Shown here: piece after piece, positions 1-22,600 of the stretch
How the letters are laid out: every line of letters begins with the position of its first letter
Position numbering within the stretch: position 1 is the first letter of the stretch
DNA from: Mugil cephalus
Taxonomy: Eukaryota > Chordata > Actinopteri > Mugiliformes > Mugilidae
Direction of reading: 5' to 3'
Assembly: GCF_022458985.1 (NCBI RefSeq)
Contig: NC_061771.1
Coordinates: 14,361,001-14,425,000 of the forward strand
DNA length: 64,000 nucleotides
The notes under the pieces: generated by a model
The model's input: only the letters and a program-made list of their open reading frames with translations
Databases searched by the model: none
What the model was told of the DNA's origin: nothing
Translations under genes and position numbers: made by a program

Positions 1-332
1 AGAACACTTCCCATGAATCACTGTGATCCCAGCTGCCAGGCTTTATCGCGATCATACAAATCACATGGACGCAGAAAAATAAGAGCGCGAGAGGCTAAGG
101 CAGGGATCAGAAAGCAAAGGGACGCTCTTAGCTCTGTCTTGTTCCTGATGTGCGATGATTTCCACTGTTCTCTCGAGGTGACATGTTTGAAAGAGCATAA
201 CTGAAAGCTAATTCAGAAGAAGGACACAGTTCTCACATGAGCAGATGCATATGCGGAGGTGTAGCACTTCATGAGAGGACACTCGAGGAGAGTGAAGCCA
301 AAGAAAGGGTGTTCAGTGTGTTGCTTCCTTAC

Positions 333-11238
<10,906 letters not shown>

Positions 11239-11753
11239 CTTCGGTCATTCACCAATGACACCCAAGGCTAAGGACCCCACTCGCTCCCGGATTTTGGCTG
11301 CCTACAAATATGCCCGCGAGATCCGGGTTATTTTAGGATGGCTCAAAAACACGTCTCGTATTTCAAAGTGAACGTCGATTTTTCCTTGTTAATTGATAGT
11401 CAAGCACTGGCTATTTTATGCGCTCTTGGTTAAGGTGATATTAAACGGACTACGACTTATAATGATTCCAGGCGAAGTTGTAGGATGCTTTGAGTAACAA
11501 AGAACTATGGGTAATGAAGTTCTCCACGGAGTATTTGAAAGAAGCCAATGTCAGCACTAGATGGCGCGTAAATCCCATTGAAGAGTTCAGTTGGAGTGAA
11601 TAAAATTCTTCTAATTCGGGAAGAAATATGACTCACAGTGCTGAAGTTTGCATTTCTCTGAGAATTCAATATTAAATATACTTAATTTGATAATACCATA
11701 AACAATAATGTATACTGCTGAGTTAAAAACAAGAAAACAACAGTTTTGATGAT

Positions 11754-11820
11754 GATATATATATATATATATATACTGACTGACTATCAATGATATATAT
11801 ATCATTGATAGTCAGTCAGT
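11754..11820. repeat. (TA)n tract abutting a perfect 46-bp palindrome
   Basis: Alternating TA at about 11754-11775 runs into a palindrome at 11775-11820 whose two 23-base arms are exactly complementary with no spacer (arm begins ACTGACTGACTATCAATG). It can in principle extrude as a cruciform. Confidence 0.9.
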
Positions 11821-12784
11821 GATGGCGTAGGCCCATTATAGAAATTTGAATAGCTTTTTTTTTCATGGTATTCATTCATGAGCATAATTAATACTGTGGT
11901 CAGACTTGAAAAACAAACTAGAACACGTTACATATTCAAATACTGTGCTATCATTAGGAACATAATTAATTAACAGTAATGTTAAATTATTAAAAGCAGC
12001 AAGATGCAGTTACAAAGATATTATAGAAAACCTTTACTCAGTTGATGTAAATGTACTGCTGTCTTTTATTTGTTTTTCTAGTACGATATTACAGGGGAAG
12101 AGTTCTGGGGAGCCTATTTATTTAACCACTTAAGTTACAGTTCTCAGTCTGGTTTCCTCGTTCTAGTTCTTCTTTCTGAGATCTGGCTGTCCTTCATTTG
12201 GTGTCTTCTCATTCATTGAGCTTGGATAATGAGAATGAACAGCAATGTCTTTGTTTCTTTGTACATCTAGTTTGAATGATTTTTTGTTGTTGTTGCAGCT
12301 AATTTCAGAAAACTACGATGTCAACATTAATGAAACCAAGCTTCCTGAGAATGCAAAGTGTTGAACTGTACTTAAAGTAAGGTTAACGTTTACACGTCTT
12401 ATCTATGATCTATGATCAGTCGGTAAGTAAGTGTAACTGTTTGTGTGTGGGATGTTTTGAGTTGATCAGTCATAGCAGTGCTCACAGTTGTCACATTATC
12501 CTCCCTAAGAACCTCAGTTACTGCATTGCAGATGCTTGGACTGCTTGGTCATGTTTCTCAGTTTGTCTTTACTGTACACAACTAAAAGATTAACCCTTGT
12601 CCCAGAGCCCATCGGCCTTCTGTTCTAATGGAAGATCTTTTGTAACTAGGGTTTTTCAGTGACACACACTGCAGTGTTTCTTAGAGATGTATGGCTATTT
12701 TTTTTTTTTCATTTTGTGGTTTGGTAACATTCTGTAAATTCATCTTTTTGAGAACAAGGGCCTCATATAACAACTGCTGTCAAT

Positions 12785-12875
12785 CTACATATAGTCGGGA
12801 CAGGTTGAGGAGGTTGTTTGTCCCTCAGGCCATAAGCCTCTGCAACGCCTCCATGCGAGGAAACAACTGGAGTGT
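12785..12875 (+). repeat. LINE 3' ORF fragment
   Basis: The plus-strand frame encodes SRDRLRRLFVPQAISL, like the RFRRSFVPxAIRLxN tail of fish LINE ORF2 proteins. It is short and isolated. Confidence 0.5.
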
Positions 12876-13399
12876 GGTTGTTGCTACCACTGCTTTCATC
12901 TATGATGATTATCACATTGTGCACTCCCCTATATTTTACACACTTGTAGACATTTGGTACTTTATAAAGATTGTTTTAAACAGAATGAGCCACAGTAGTA
13001 CTGCCTTTAAAGACCTTCCAGTATTATGAAATCTTGTGGTATTATCAGATGACTCGATCCAGAAACCACAACTGATTGTATACGGACCAGTAATTTGTAA
13101 CAGGTGAAGACTGTGGCCTGATATTATGGAACATATAATGTTTAAAAGGGCAAATATCACTTCAGATTATGTCAACAGCAAATATGTAGTATGCTAGTGT
13201 CTTCATCAGCCTTTGAGCCTTTTTTGCTCATATTTTTATTTTATTAGCACAGTACCACTGTCTGTTTTGTCACAGGGTACACGTCATTATAACTGTGCCT
13301 TTTGTTTTACCCCCACTTTATTCAGTTCTTTAAACAAAACATTCAATTTCCATGTAGCACATGAAAGAGCAGAAGCCTCCTTCTTCTTCACGCCAAATT

Positions 13400-13642
13400 C
13401 AAGCTGTCCAATCAGGAACCACCAACTCCTCCGACGGTGATTGGTCGAACGCTACCGTCACATGTCACTGCAACGTGTATTCACCTACTCGCTTACGCAG
13501 TTTCTCGGGTCGCGTCCAAGTATCGCGGGAGGAGTTTACGTACCGGCGGCCAGCTGCGCTCAGAAATGAACGCAAAGACAGAAACGAACCCCAGGAACCA
13601 TCCCGAGTGATTCACAGAACCTGCCCCACGCAGCAATTCAAG
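13400..13642 (+). promoter_or_regulatory. Putative cisd2 promoter and 5' UTR
   Basis: A CpG-richer stretch just upstream of the cisd2 ATG. It contains a CCAAT box (CCAATCAGG, about 13409) and an inverted CCAAT box (GATTGGTC, about 13439), with several CG dinucleotides towards 13500-13600 and no convincing TATA box. This is the usual layout of a housekeeping vertebrate promoter. The transcription start cannot be fixed from sequence alone. Confidence 0.5.
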
Positions 13643-16600
13643 ATGGTCCTGGAAGCTATTTCAAGGATAATAAAAGTCCAGCTTCCAGCTTACCTCAAGA
13701 GGCTTCCGCTCCCGGAGACGATCGGCGGATTTGCAAGGTTAACAGGTAAAGTAGCAGCAGCTGCTCTGTTCTTCTGACTGTGAGGAGGATGACTTGTGAA
13801 ACTCTTCGGGGACACTTCTTAGCGCGGTGCCCTTTGCTTCGGGGGAGAAAACATATGAAAACTTTGTTGACGTCGTGGCGTGAATTATCATACAGAAACA
13901 TGCTGCTTGATAACCCGCAACTCTTTATCTTTCTTTTCAGTGTTTTGCTTCCGTTTAGTAACGACTCGACAATGACCTTTGCGCCTTTTTTTTTGTTTTT
14001 TTTTGTTTTTGTTTCTCTAAAGTCACACTTTGTACAGTTAAATAAGCTTGTATTTAAATACTGGGACAACCGTGTCATTAACGGCGGAGCGTCTGCACGT
14101 CACAAGTTCCAGCCTGTCTTATGAGTTGTGGAAAAATACCATGTCAATATGAGCAAGTGGAAATGTCAGTGCTGCGTGTGCCAGCCGCACATCATGCACC
14201 CAGATCAGTCTGTCACACCACAGGGATGTCAGTTAGTCCCAGACTGCTGCAGCCTCTGAACACAGCCTACTGCTGCTGCTGCAACATCATCGTTTCACAA
14301 CATTTCTAGGTCTGTGGTACATCGGGTCACCAGATTCTCGCTACGAGCCCTGCAACTCGTCAAATTGCAACTTGCCCCTGGCATCCTTTCATGTGGATGT
14401 TATTTAGACATGCACCGCCCACTTAGACCAGACCAGACCAGGCACCCCAACCCCGTAACAATTATGACACTGCCCAGATGTATGCAGCCTGACACAGACG
14501 CACACACAGAAACACTTTAGGACAACTCAAAAAACAGCCTCCAAATTCACTAGATCCCAAACTGATCAAGTATCTATGGGATTCACTGGAACAAGCCTGA
14601 TCCACAGAGACCCCTCCCCTCAACGCATAGGACCCAAAGACCCCCACTAACAGCACTGTGTTTCCAGACACCACAGGACACCCTCAGAAGGCCCATGTCC
14701 ATTCTCTGATGAGTCATAATTGTTTTGGAGGCACAAGGGAGACCTACACAATATTAAGAAGATGGTCATAATGTTATGCCTGATCAGTGTATATCTCAGT
14801 TATAGTTCACCACGAGGGAGAAAACTATAGAGACTTTTAAACGTGCCAACTAATAGATATTTTCATAATCAATCATCAGTACCAATTTGACATGTTGCTC
14901 ATCTTGTTGCTATCACTTTACTATCACACGTGCACAGAGTAAAGTATTACTTAAAAAACCCAAACTATTGTACTTAAGGGGGAAAAATTATCTGAACATG
15001 AAAATATTACGAGTGTATGGATGGAATTAAGTTTTGTTCACCCCTCCGCCTTTGTTCACCCATCGCTCCAAGCCTGAATATCACCACGGTGATGAAGTTG
15101 GTGGTTGAAACCAAAGCTGTGGATGATGATGTTTCCTTGTGGTAAATGTTTTGGGGAGCTTTGTGTTTGCATGACGAGTCAGTCGCTCCCATTGATCATC
15201 GCCTGAATCACATCACTTCAAAGCTGAGTTGAACTTTCAACAAAGTCTACTCTGCTTCGCCGGAGGTCGTCGCGCGCTCCTCATCATCATCGCTCCATCC
15301 CACTTGACCTCATTCATTTTCCATGTTCTGTCATGGCCGCCACGCTGCTCGTCTCTCCATGTCTCTTCTTTGGACATAATGTCTTCCTGTTTTGACTGAG
15401 AGAGTCCTCTTTGCAGACATCTCATTCTGTACTTTTACATGTAAACTCGTGGTGTCCCAGCATCTGGGTCCAGTCCACGGATGGGTTTCTGCACCAGCTA
15501 GTTACTTTGAATTATTTTGAATATATCAGACTGGTCCGTATTTAAAAATCCCTGGAACCCTGTTTGCATATCAGCAGATCCATCTCATGGTTTCAGGTCC
15601 GCAGGTTTATCATGATTGATCTCTACCAGCCCAGGCGAGGAACTCTGTACATCTTATCACGCACAGCATCTGGTGGGCCCCTGCCAGTCAGAGCTCAAAG
15701 GCTGGTTTAATAACTGCTGCTCTTCAACAGAGAGGTGATTAAATTAACAAAACAGCCTTTACACCTTTTTGCTTTAGTGCACTAGAGTTCAGTTTAAATC
15801 GAAAGAAAGAGCTGAACACTGCAGTCAAAAAGATGGCAATCGACAACTGGCACCGTTTGTTTGTTAAATAACAACCAAAAAGATAAGACTTTAATGACCT
15901 TTTTTTGGGGGTTAACTGTAGCCACATGACGTTTGAAGTTAACATCTGTTAACGATCTGTTTTCTGTCAGCGCGGATTAGACCATGAAACCTTAAAGTGC
16001 TACTTCAGGTGCAGACGCTCTTTCTTCTTTTTGAACTGAACATAATTGGTTAACAGGATTAGAAATGAGCCATTAGGCATCACAATCCTTTTTCCCTGGC
16101 AAGAGGGTGTTATCATAAGTTCCCGGAGCGGAATCAATTGCTAATAGTGAAATTATACAACTGTGTAATCCTCACTGGGCCTGTCTTCAGCGTGCACGGC
16201 CGACTGTACGGAGCGGTTCCCCGGCCTCAGCATGACCCCCGATGGCTGCGGCTGCTGCTGCTGGTGTGACGTGACGCTCGGCAGTGATCGGGCACAACAG
16301 TGCAGCTGAAATGCAGATCAGATACGTGGTTAGCTTCTAGAGGATGCAGATACAGAAACAAACCCACATTTTCTACATAAGTAAACCGATATCAGTGAGA
16401 CATCCTGCCTCAAAACTCACCAGTACAGAATCGAAGCTTTTCCCTCTGATCCACTGCTTCGTGCATTTTTTTTTCCTATTTATTCCTTTTTTTTTGTTTG
16501 TTTTGTTTTTATTGCTTGTTTTCGTGTACGGGGACCTTCGGTGCCAGAAAAGCTCCTAAAATAAAATGTATTAATATTATTATGCATCACTGTGCAAAGT

Positions 16601-17594
16601 GATGTCAAAGATGTCGCGCTTCATTGTGTGACTGATTTAATTCAGCTCTAATTTCACTTTGGTTCCACTAAACCAACGCGAACGCAGCTCAGTGTGCAGC
16701 AGATGTCAGGAAGCGAACATTGATGCGGTGTAAGCCCTGGTTCTCACTCATACACAGTGTGAAGTGTGTAATGTAACCAGCGCCAGAGTGATGCATTTAA
16801 GTACAGTTGGAAAAGACTGTTATTGGAAATCTATTGCTTGCTTGTTTTAAGAGCAAGAACCTGAGCAGTCAATGTTCAGCACTGAATTATAATGAAATAG
16901 TTGCTTCAGGATTCATTTCTTACTTTATCTAATATCTGACCTGTCGGTTTCAGATCCTCTACGGGGCCGAGGCCACAGCTACATGTACAACCGAGGCTGT
17001 AGAAGTTGCACGTCGTGTGCTAATGTGTGTGTGATTTGTTCGCAGTGTCCGAGTGGCTCCGGTTGCTTCCTCTCCTGGGTATCCTGGCTCTGCTGGGCTA
17101 CCTGACCATTCGCCCGTTCCTGCCAAAGAAGAAGAAGCAGAGGGACAGCCTGATCAACCTGAAGATCCAGAAAGAGAACCCGAAAGTGGTCAATGAGATA
17201 GACATCGAGGACCTGAACAGCGCAAACGTGTGTTACTGCCGCTGCTGGCGCTCCAAAACTGTAAGTCGGCCTGTTATTTTCTCAGCTTCACTGCTGTGTG
17301 AACTGCACCGTGGGCCTAATTCATGTAGTTGTTTCTGTTTGTCACCTAGAGTGTTGCTTATAGTTGAGACAGTACCGACAAGTCATTTATCATTTATTTT
17401 AATTGTGTTTTTTTGTTTTTTGTTTTTTAAACTTCTTAACAAGGCAGAATTTGGGGTTTGTGCATCTTGATGACCATCTAATATTAAATTACTTCCTGTT
17501 TTAGTTTCCTGTTTGTGACAAGTCACACTTAAAGCACAATGAACTAACTGGAGACAACGTGGGACCGCTCATACTGAAGAAGAAGATCCTATAA
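13643..17594 (+). CDS. cisd2: CDGSH iron-sulfur domain-containing protein 2 (Miner1/NAF-1)
   Basis: Homodimeric [2Fe-2S] protein of the ER and outer mitochondrial membrane, involved in Ca2+ handling, autophagy and Fe-S transfer; the human gene is mutated in Wolfram syndrome 2. Coding exons 13643-13745, 17046-17260 and 17505-17594 join in phase to give 135 residues, the same length as human CISD2. Residues 1-35 are the amphipathic N-terminus (MVLEAISRI..), about 36-60 the single membrane helix (WLRLLPLLGILALLGYL), followed by a basic PKKKKQ stretch and the Fe-S domain. Cluster ligands Cys99, Cys101, Cys110 and His114 are all present, in CRC(x8)C(x3)H spacing. The signature reads CDKSH, with lysine where the family name motif has glycine at residue 112. 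The C-terminus is GPLILKKKIL. The long first intron (3.3 kb) holds no other gene. Confidence 0.97.
14390..14800 (-). mobile_element. MITE copy (family shared with 24.4, 31.4 and 37.4 kb)
   Basis: The right end reads GGTCATAATGTTATGCCTG followed by ATCAGTGTA, the reverse of the left end of the 24.4 kb copy. Interior blocks are shared in reverse orientation: CCAAATTCACTAGATCCC, and a segment matching GGCTGCATCCTGCTG at lower identity. It lies in cisd2 intron 1. Confidence 0.6.
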
Positions 17595-18635
17595 TCGACC
17601 ACCGACGGGAGGTTTCCTCTAACCAGTTTGCAGACTGCTGTCTCGGGCTTCTCTTGGTGTCATGTTTGCAGTTGGGAAGGTTTTCTGTTTCGTTCTTTAT
17701 GGTCCCTCTGTTAACAGAAAAGCTTTTTTTATAGGACTGTTTAATCTGCTTTACTCATGAACCAGTCTTTTGGAATAAGTTAGAAACCACTGGGACCACT
17801 CTGAGGGAAAACTTGAAACATTTGGAGCATAACTGCAGTGACTTTATGATGACTTCCAGTAACCTGCACCCATCACGGGAAAGGGTTTCCTCCCAGTTAA
17901 ACGGCTGTATAAATGAAACGCTTAATACTAGTCCGTAATTAACATTTTGTACTGTACGTCCTCATTGTGGACAGTTCATCCTCTTTTTATATATAGCTTC
18001 TTTTCTGCTGCTAGTGCCAAATATTAACTCACTGTCTCCACTTTAAGGATGTGAAATATTCTCTTCTAAGTTATTGCGTGTATGGGAGGCTACTTATTGT
18101 TATTCTTCAAAAGTGTTTATTCACAGCCTTTAACCATTTGAGTTTTACATTTTGCATTCAGTTCTTATGCCTTCAGACATTTCAAACCACTGAGTAATAT
18201 CCAGTTATGTGCAGTTGTGACCTCCTTGCTAACCTGTTGAGGTCTGAGGTCTTTTTTTTTTCTGTGTACTACCACCTGTGTCGTCATAATCACTGTATAT
18301 AGCTTATTTCTGGCATATTTCCCTTATAATTCAATAATATTGCATATCATTATCTGTTCTGTACTTCCACGGTGATGCGGTCTACAACGCATAGAACTGC
18401 GTTCATGAATTGGTGTGAGTCAACGGCTCATTCGTACAAATGTAAAAAGAAAGAAATGGTTAGCATCAGCGGTTTTTAGCCACGAGCTGCTTGCTTTTAT
18501 ATCTGGAGAATATTTCATGTTATGTTCAGTTTAAACGTGTGTAAATGAATGACGAGGAAACTGAGCGTATTACTTTGTGTCTGCTCATCAGTTCTATTGA
18601 GTAAAATAAATGAATCGAAAGTGAGAACCACCACT
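17595..18635 (+). other. cisd2 3' UTR with poly(A) signal
   Basis: Sequence after the cisd2 stop has no further coding potential. The first good AATAAA on the plus strand is at 18605-18610, which would give a 3' UTR of about 1 kb. The slc9b2 gene ends from the opposite side, so the two genes are tail to tail with about 0.6 kb or less between their likely 3' ends. The 3' end is inferred from the hexamer only. Confidence 0.5.
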
Positions 18636-19677
18636 CACCATGTTTACCTAATTTCATTTAGATGTTTATACTGACTGGTATGACTTGAAGGCACGTGAGT
18701 CAACTGTGTTCATATGCTGCACATTAACTTAAGGTTTAATCCCAGCTGGGCCATAGAAATGGATGATACTTTGAGTATTTCATCATTTATTGTTCAAAGA
18801 GTATTCGGTAAAAAACTAATGCTCAAGTCTGCAAATTCATGATAAATACTTGCTAACACACAACATTCAAAAAGAGTTCATATAAATTCAAACAAATCCA
18901 AAACATTTCAAATTACACTGCATACGTTTGAAGTAATAAAAAAAAAGAAAGAAGACAAATATGTGACAATTGCAAAAAAACAAACTTTCATTTGTAATCA
19001 AATTCTTAAAGGTTAGGTTTCCATGAATGTTGTGAATGTTGTAGGTGAGCGTGGATGACACTGAAGCAGCTGGCAGTAGTCTCTGTGTTTAACCCCAACT
19101 ATTGGGGATGGTTCCCCTGAGTCTTTATAAACTACACAAACCGTTCTCCGGTCACCAAGACGCACTGCTAATTTATATGCAAATACAATAGAAACAAAAA
19201 TACACAGCGTTAAAAGTCGACATCAGACATCTCAAGAGCTAAATGTGTGTCTTTTATTTAGTCTAATTAAAAACAATAAAATATGTCACCGCTACCCGTG
19301 TCTTAAATTACACAGAAAACTGCATATAATGAAGTACAGCATTACGTCGTCAAGTCATAAGAGTAATCTAGCCATAAAAATGGATTCAGTGAGCATGAAC
19401 ATTATACCCCTTTACAGAAATGTAAACCGTTTGTATGCCTCACGCTAATATATCGGATTAAATATAGACTTGTTTTCTGTTCATACAGCATGACAGTGCA
19501 GACAGTGTGATATAGGTCATTTGTTTGGAACATGAGGCCTGGAAACCACCAGAGGCTATAAATATAGTGATTTTGTGCGTCCTTGACCAACTGAGACACA
19601 AAGAGAGCCACTCGGTGGCCAAAGAAAAGCTCAAATATCTGAGGAGTCTAAACGTCCCGTCCCACTGGATGATGACA

Positions 19678-22600
19678 TCAGAGCGTACTTTCGTACGTGA
19701 CGGGAGTTTCATTGTCATCTTCACCTCCCGCCCCAGTGCCTTGGAGAAATGAAGAGGAGACGGAGGGAGAAAGGGTGCAGAGAAGAGGCTTAGTAAAAAC
19801 AGACGGCAACAAAAGGCAACACGCAACCAGGAGTTCAACTTTTCCAATGTGGCTATTTGAATGTTTTGACACTATGACAACAACAATGCCCGTGTTGTGT
19901 GGATGTAAAAGCCATGAACGAAAGCGTAAACAGAAGTGACCTGAAGTTATGCAAATCTGTGTGTATGTGTGTGTGTGTGTGTGAAGCGGAGGAAAGCATT
20001 GCATGGGGAGGACGCTCACTACTCGAACACAGGTACGAAGCGAAGGTCAGAGTGGGTGCTTGGGCTGGGCTGAATGTTCCAGAGTAGGACTTTTACCTAC
20101 CTAAGAAAAAAGCTGATAAATTGGGTTTGACTCGCTCACCACAGTTCTTGGGTTTCTGCAGCAGCCAAGGTCCAGCGAGCCCTATAATAACAGCCCCTAC
20201 GGGGGCCGTGAGAAGGATGGCAAGCACGGCCACAGTCAGCACGTCCATGCCGTACTTCTGCAGGTGCTTGTCATCCTTAGTTCTGGCCATGTCCAAAGCC
20301 GTGGAGCCTATAGCTGCCTGACGGAGACAAAGACAACGGCTCCTTCAATTTGCTTGCTGGTCTCACGACAGCACTCTTTCCTGTGTGCTCTCTGACACAG
20401 CATGTTTCAGACATGAAACTCGAGTAACACATCAGCGCAAGCACTTTGAACTCGAAACAAAAGAAATATTTTCCGAAAAATAAAGTTCATGCTGATACAT
20501 ATTCTGGCGCTAACGTACCTGCACCGTCGCTTTGGGCATCCATGCCAGGGCTATGAAGATCTTTTCCTTCATGTTAAAGCCTGCGCACAACACGCAGACA
20601 AAGGTGAAGAGCAGCCTAACCAGCAGAGCAATGAGCAGAGACGCTATACCCAGACCTAGAAAGAAGTACAGACATGAGTCATGCAGGGGGATCACATCGC
20701 CCGGGTGCTGACATACACTTTTGTCACCAGTAAAACGACTGGAAGAAAAGTATGCAGGTGTACTCCAAACACACAGAAGACATATTTCTACGTGTCACAT
20801 GGCTTTGGGATCGTTTTTTTTCCCAGGCAAGTTGAGCACAAGAGCAGCAACACAGAGGTATTAGTGTTTCCATTTACATAACAGGACAGAGCAGTGCATC
20901 TCCTCTGTGGTCTCTTCTTTTGGCTATGCAAATATGTTTGCATACATATAAGTATGAATTCATCCAGCCCCATTTGAATTTTTCACAATGGTAATATTGT
21001 GCTACTTCAAAGGCTGAGTGAGGACGCCTCACCGACTGTGTGTCCCTCCAGCTCAGAGACTCGAATCTCGGCTCCTATCAGTCCGAAGAGAAGAGGCTGA
21101 AACACGTCCCACGCCCAGCCCACCACTTCCTCCACACGCGCCTCCAGACGAGAAGAACAGAGAAGGTTTAGACGTGTAATTCGTAGTTACTGTATCGGTA
21201 GAGGGACAGGGTAGGTGCCAGAATAGTTGACGTCTGCGGCTACAGCTGAGGCGTGCATATATCATTACCTTTTCCGCCCCCCAGCCAAGGCCAGCCAGGA
21301 ACGCCAACACCAGGGTGCAGAGGCCTCCAGACCCAGGGAAGCCGGCCACGCCACTGCCAAACACGGCAAACACGGACAGCCCCAGCACCAGGAAGGAGCG
21401 CTTCATCACCAAGTGTTTCTAGAAGAACACGTACTATTAATGTAGTCCAATAAAATGTAGAAAAGTATGATATAATGCTCCATTTAAGATGTACCATGTA
21501 GTGATAGCTGAGCTCGGATTTGATCTACATCCATTCATGCTGGGTGTCTTTCCAACTTGTGCAAAAAGGCTTTGAACATTTATTACTGGACTGTAAAGAC
21601 GTTTCTGGTGTGTAAGCAAATTCTAAACACACAAAATCTCTTTTCCTTTTAACTCCTGTATATCTTCCTTCACCCGCTGCTCTCACCAAAAGCCCTCAGA
21701 GAACAGTGCCAACCGTTCACTGGCTGTTTCTTCAGGGTTTCTGCAGAGTCTTAAAAAAGTCTTAAAAAGTGTAACTCTATTTAAAGCCTTAAAAAGCCTT
21801 AAATACGAGTGTATTTTGCATTGTAGGTTTAGTAAATTCTTACGTTCCATTTATTACCATTTAATATTGCAGTATTATGTTTCTGTTCCTTAAAAGTAAT
21901 TCTGAAAGTGAGTCTGATTTTTCTTATTTTTCATACTTCATGTAGGCATTAACTTTAACCCATAATGGTCTTAACAAGTCTTAAATTTCCATTGTTGGAA
22001 ACCTGCAAAAACCCTGTTCTAGTGGGTGTCAAGTGGTGGAAGGACGACCGGGCTGCAGTAAAACGGTCTGGTGTCACTGAGATGCTGCCCACCTGGTCAA
22101 CGCTGGGGAAGTACTGGATGAGGAAGCCAAGGAGAATCCCAGCCACCATCCCTCCACCCACCTCCAGTACACCTCTCAGGAGATTGTACCAAGTGGAACC
22201 TATAAAACAACAACAGAGCACATGTAGGAATTATACACGAATGTCACAGTCAGTGTGTTGTCTACAGAGCAGCGCTGTGGAACTGTACCACACCACATGG
22301 AGAAGGATTTTATCAAAAACTAATTATTACAAGAAGAATAATGCAACGCAGTTCAACAGCGCCACTACCTGTTGCCTCCATATGGATACAGTTGATACAG
22401 CTACTCAGCAGTAGCAGTAAATAATAAAGTGACATATAGATATATCATGGGGGTCTATGTAAGGCTCATATGTGTAACTATTATTTTGTTATATTTCCCC
22501 CACCACATATTTAGTCACAATAAAACACATGTACATTGAGTTCACTAAATGCATTGGGGCAAATATGTTCATGCTCCCATTGTTAGTGATCAGCACACTT

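Larger units (their letters stand above)
11239..13399. other. Intergenic region between suclg1 and cisd2
   Basis: The divergent spacer (2.4 kb from ATG to ATG) holds the suclg1 5' end, a CTCF-like motif (about 11554-11568), a perfect palindrome (11775-11820), a LINE scrap (12785-12875) and otherwise A/T-rich DNA. No further coding exon was supported. Confidence 0.6.

Noticed and set aside
19697..19939. Plus-strand ORF near the slc9b2 end
   Set aside because: It is antisense to the last slc9b2 coding exon and has no similarity or splice context.
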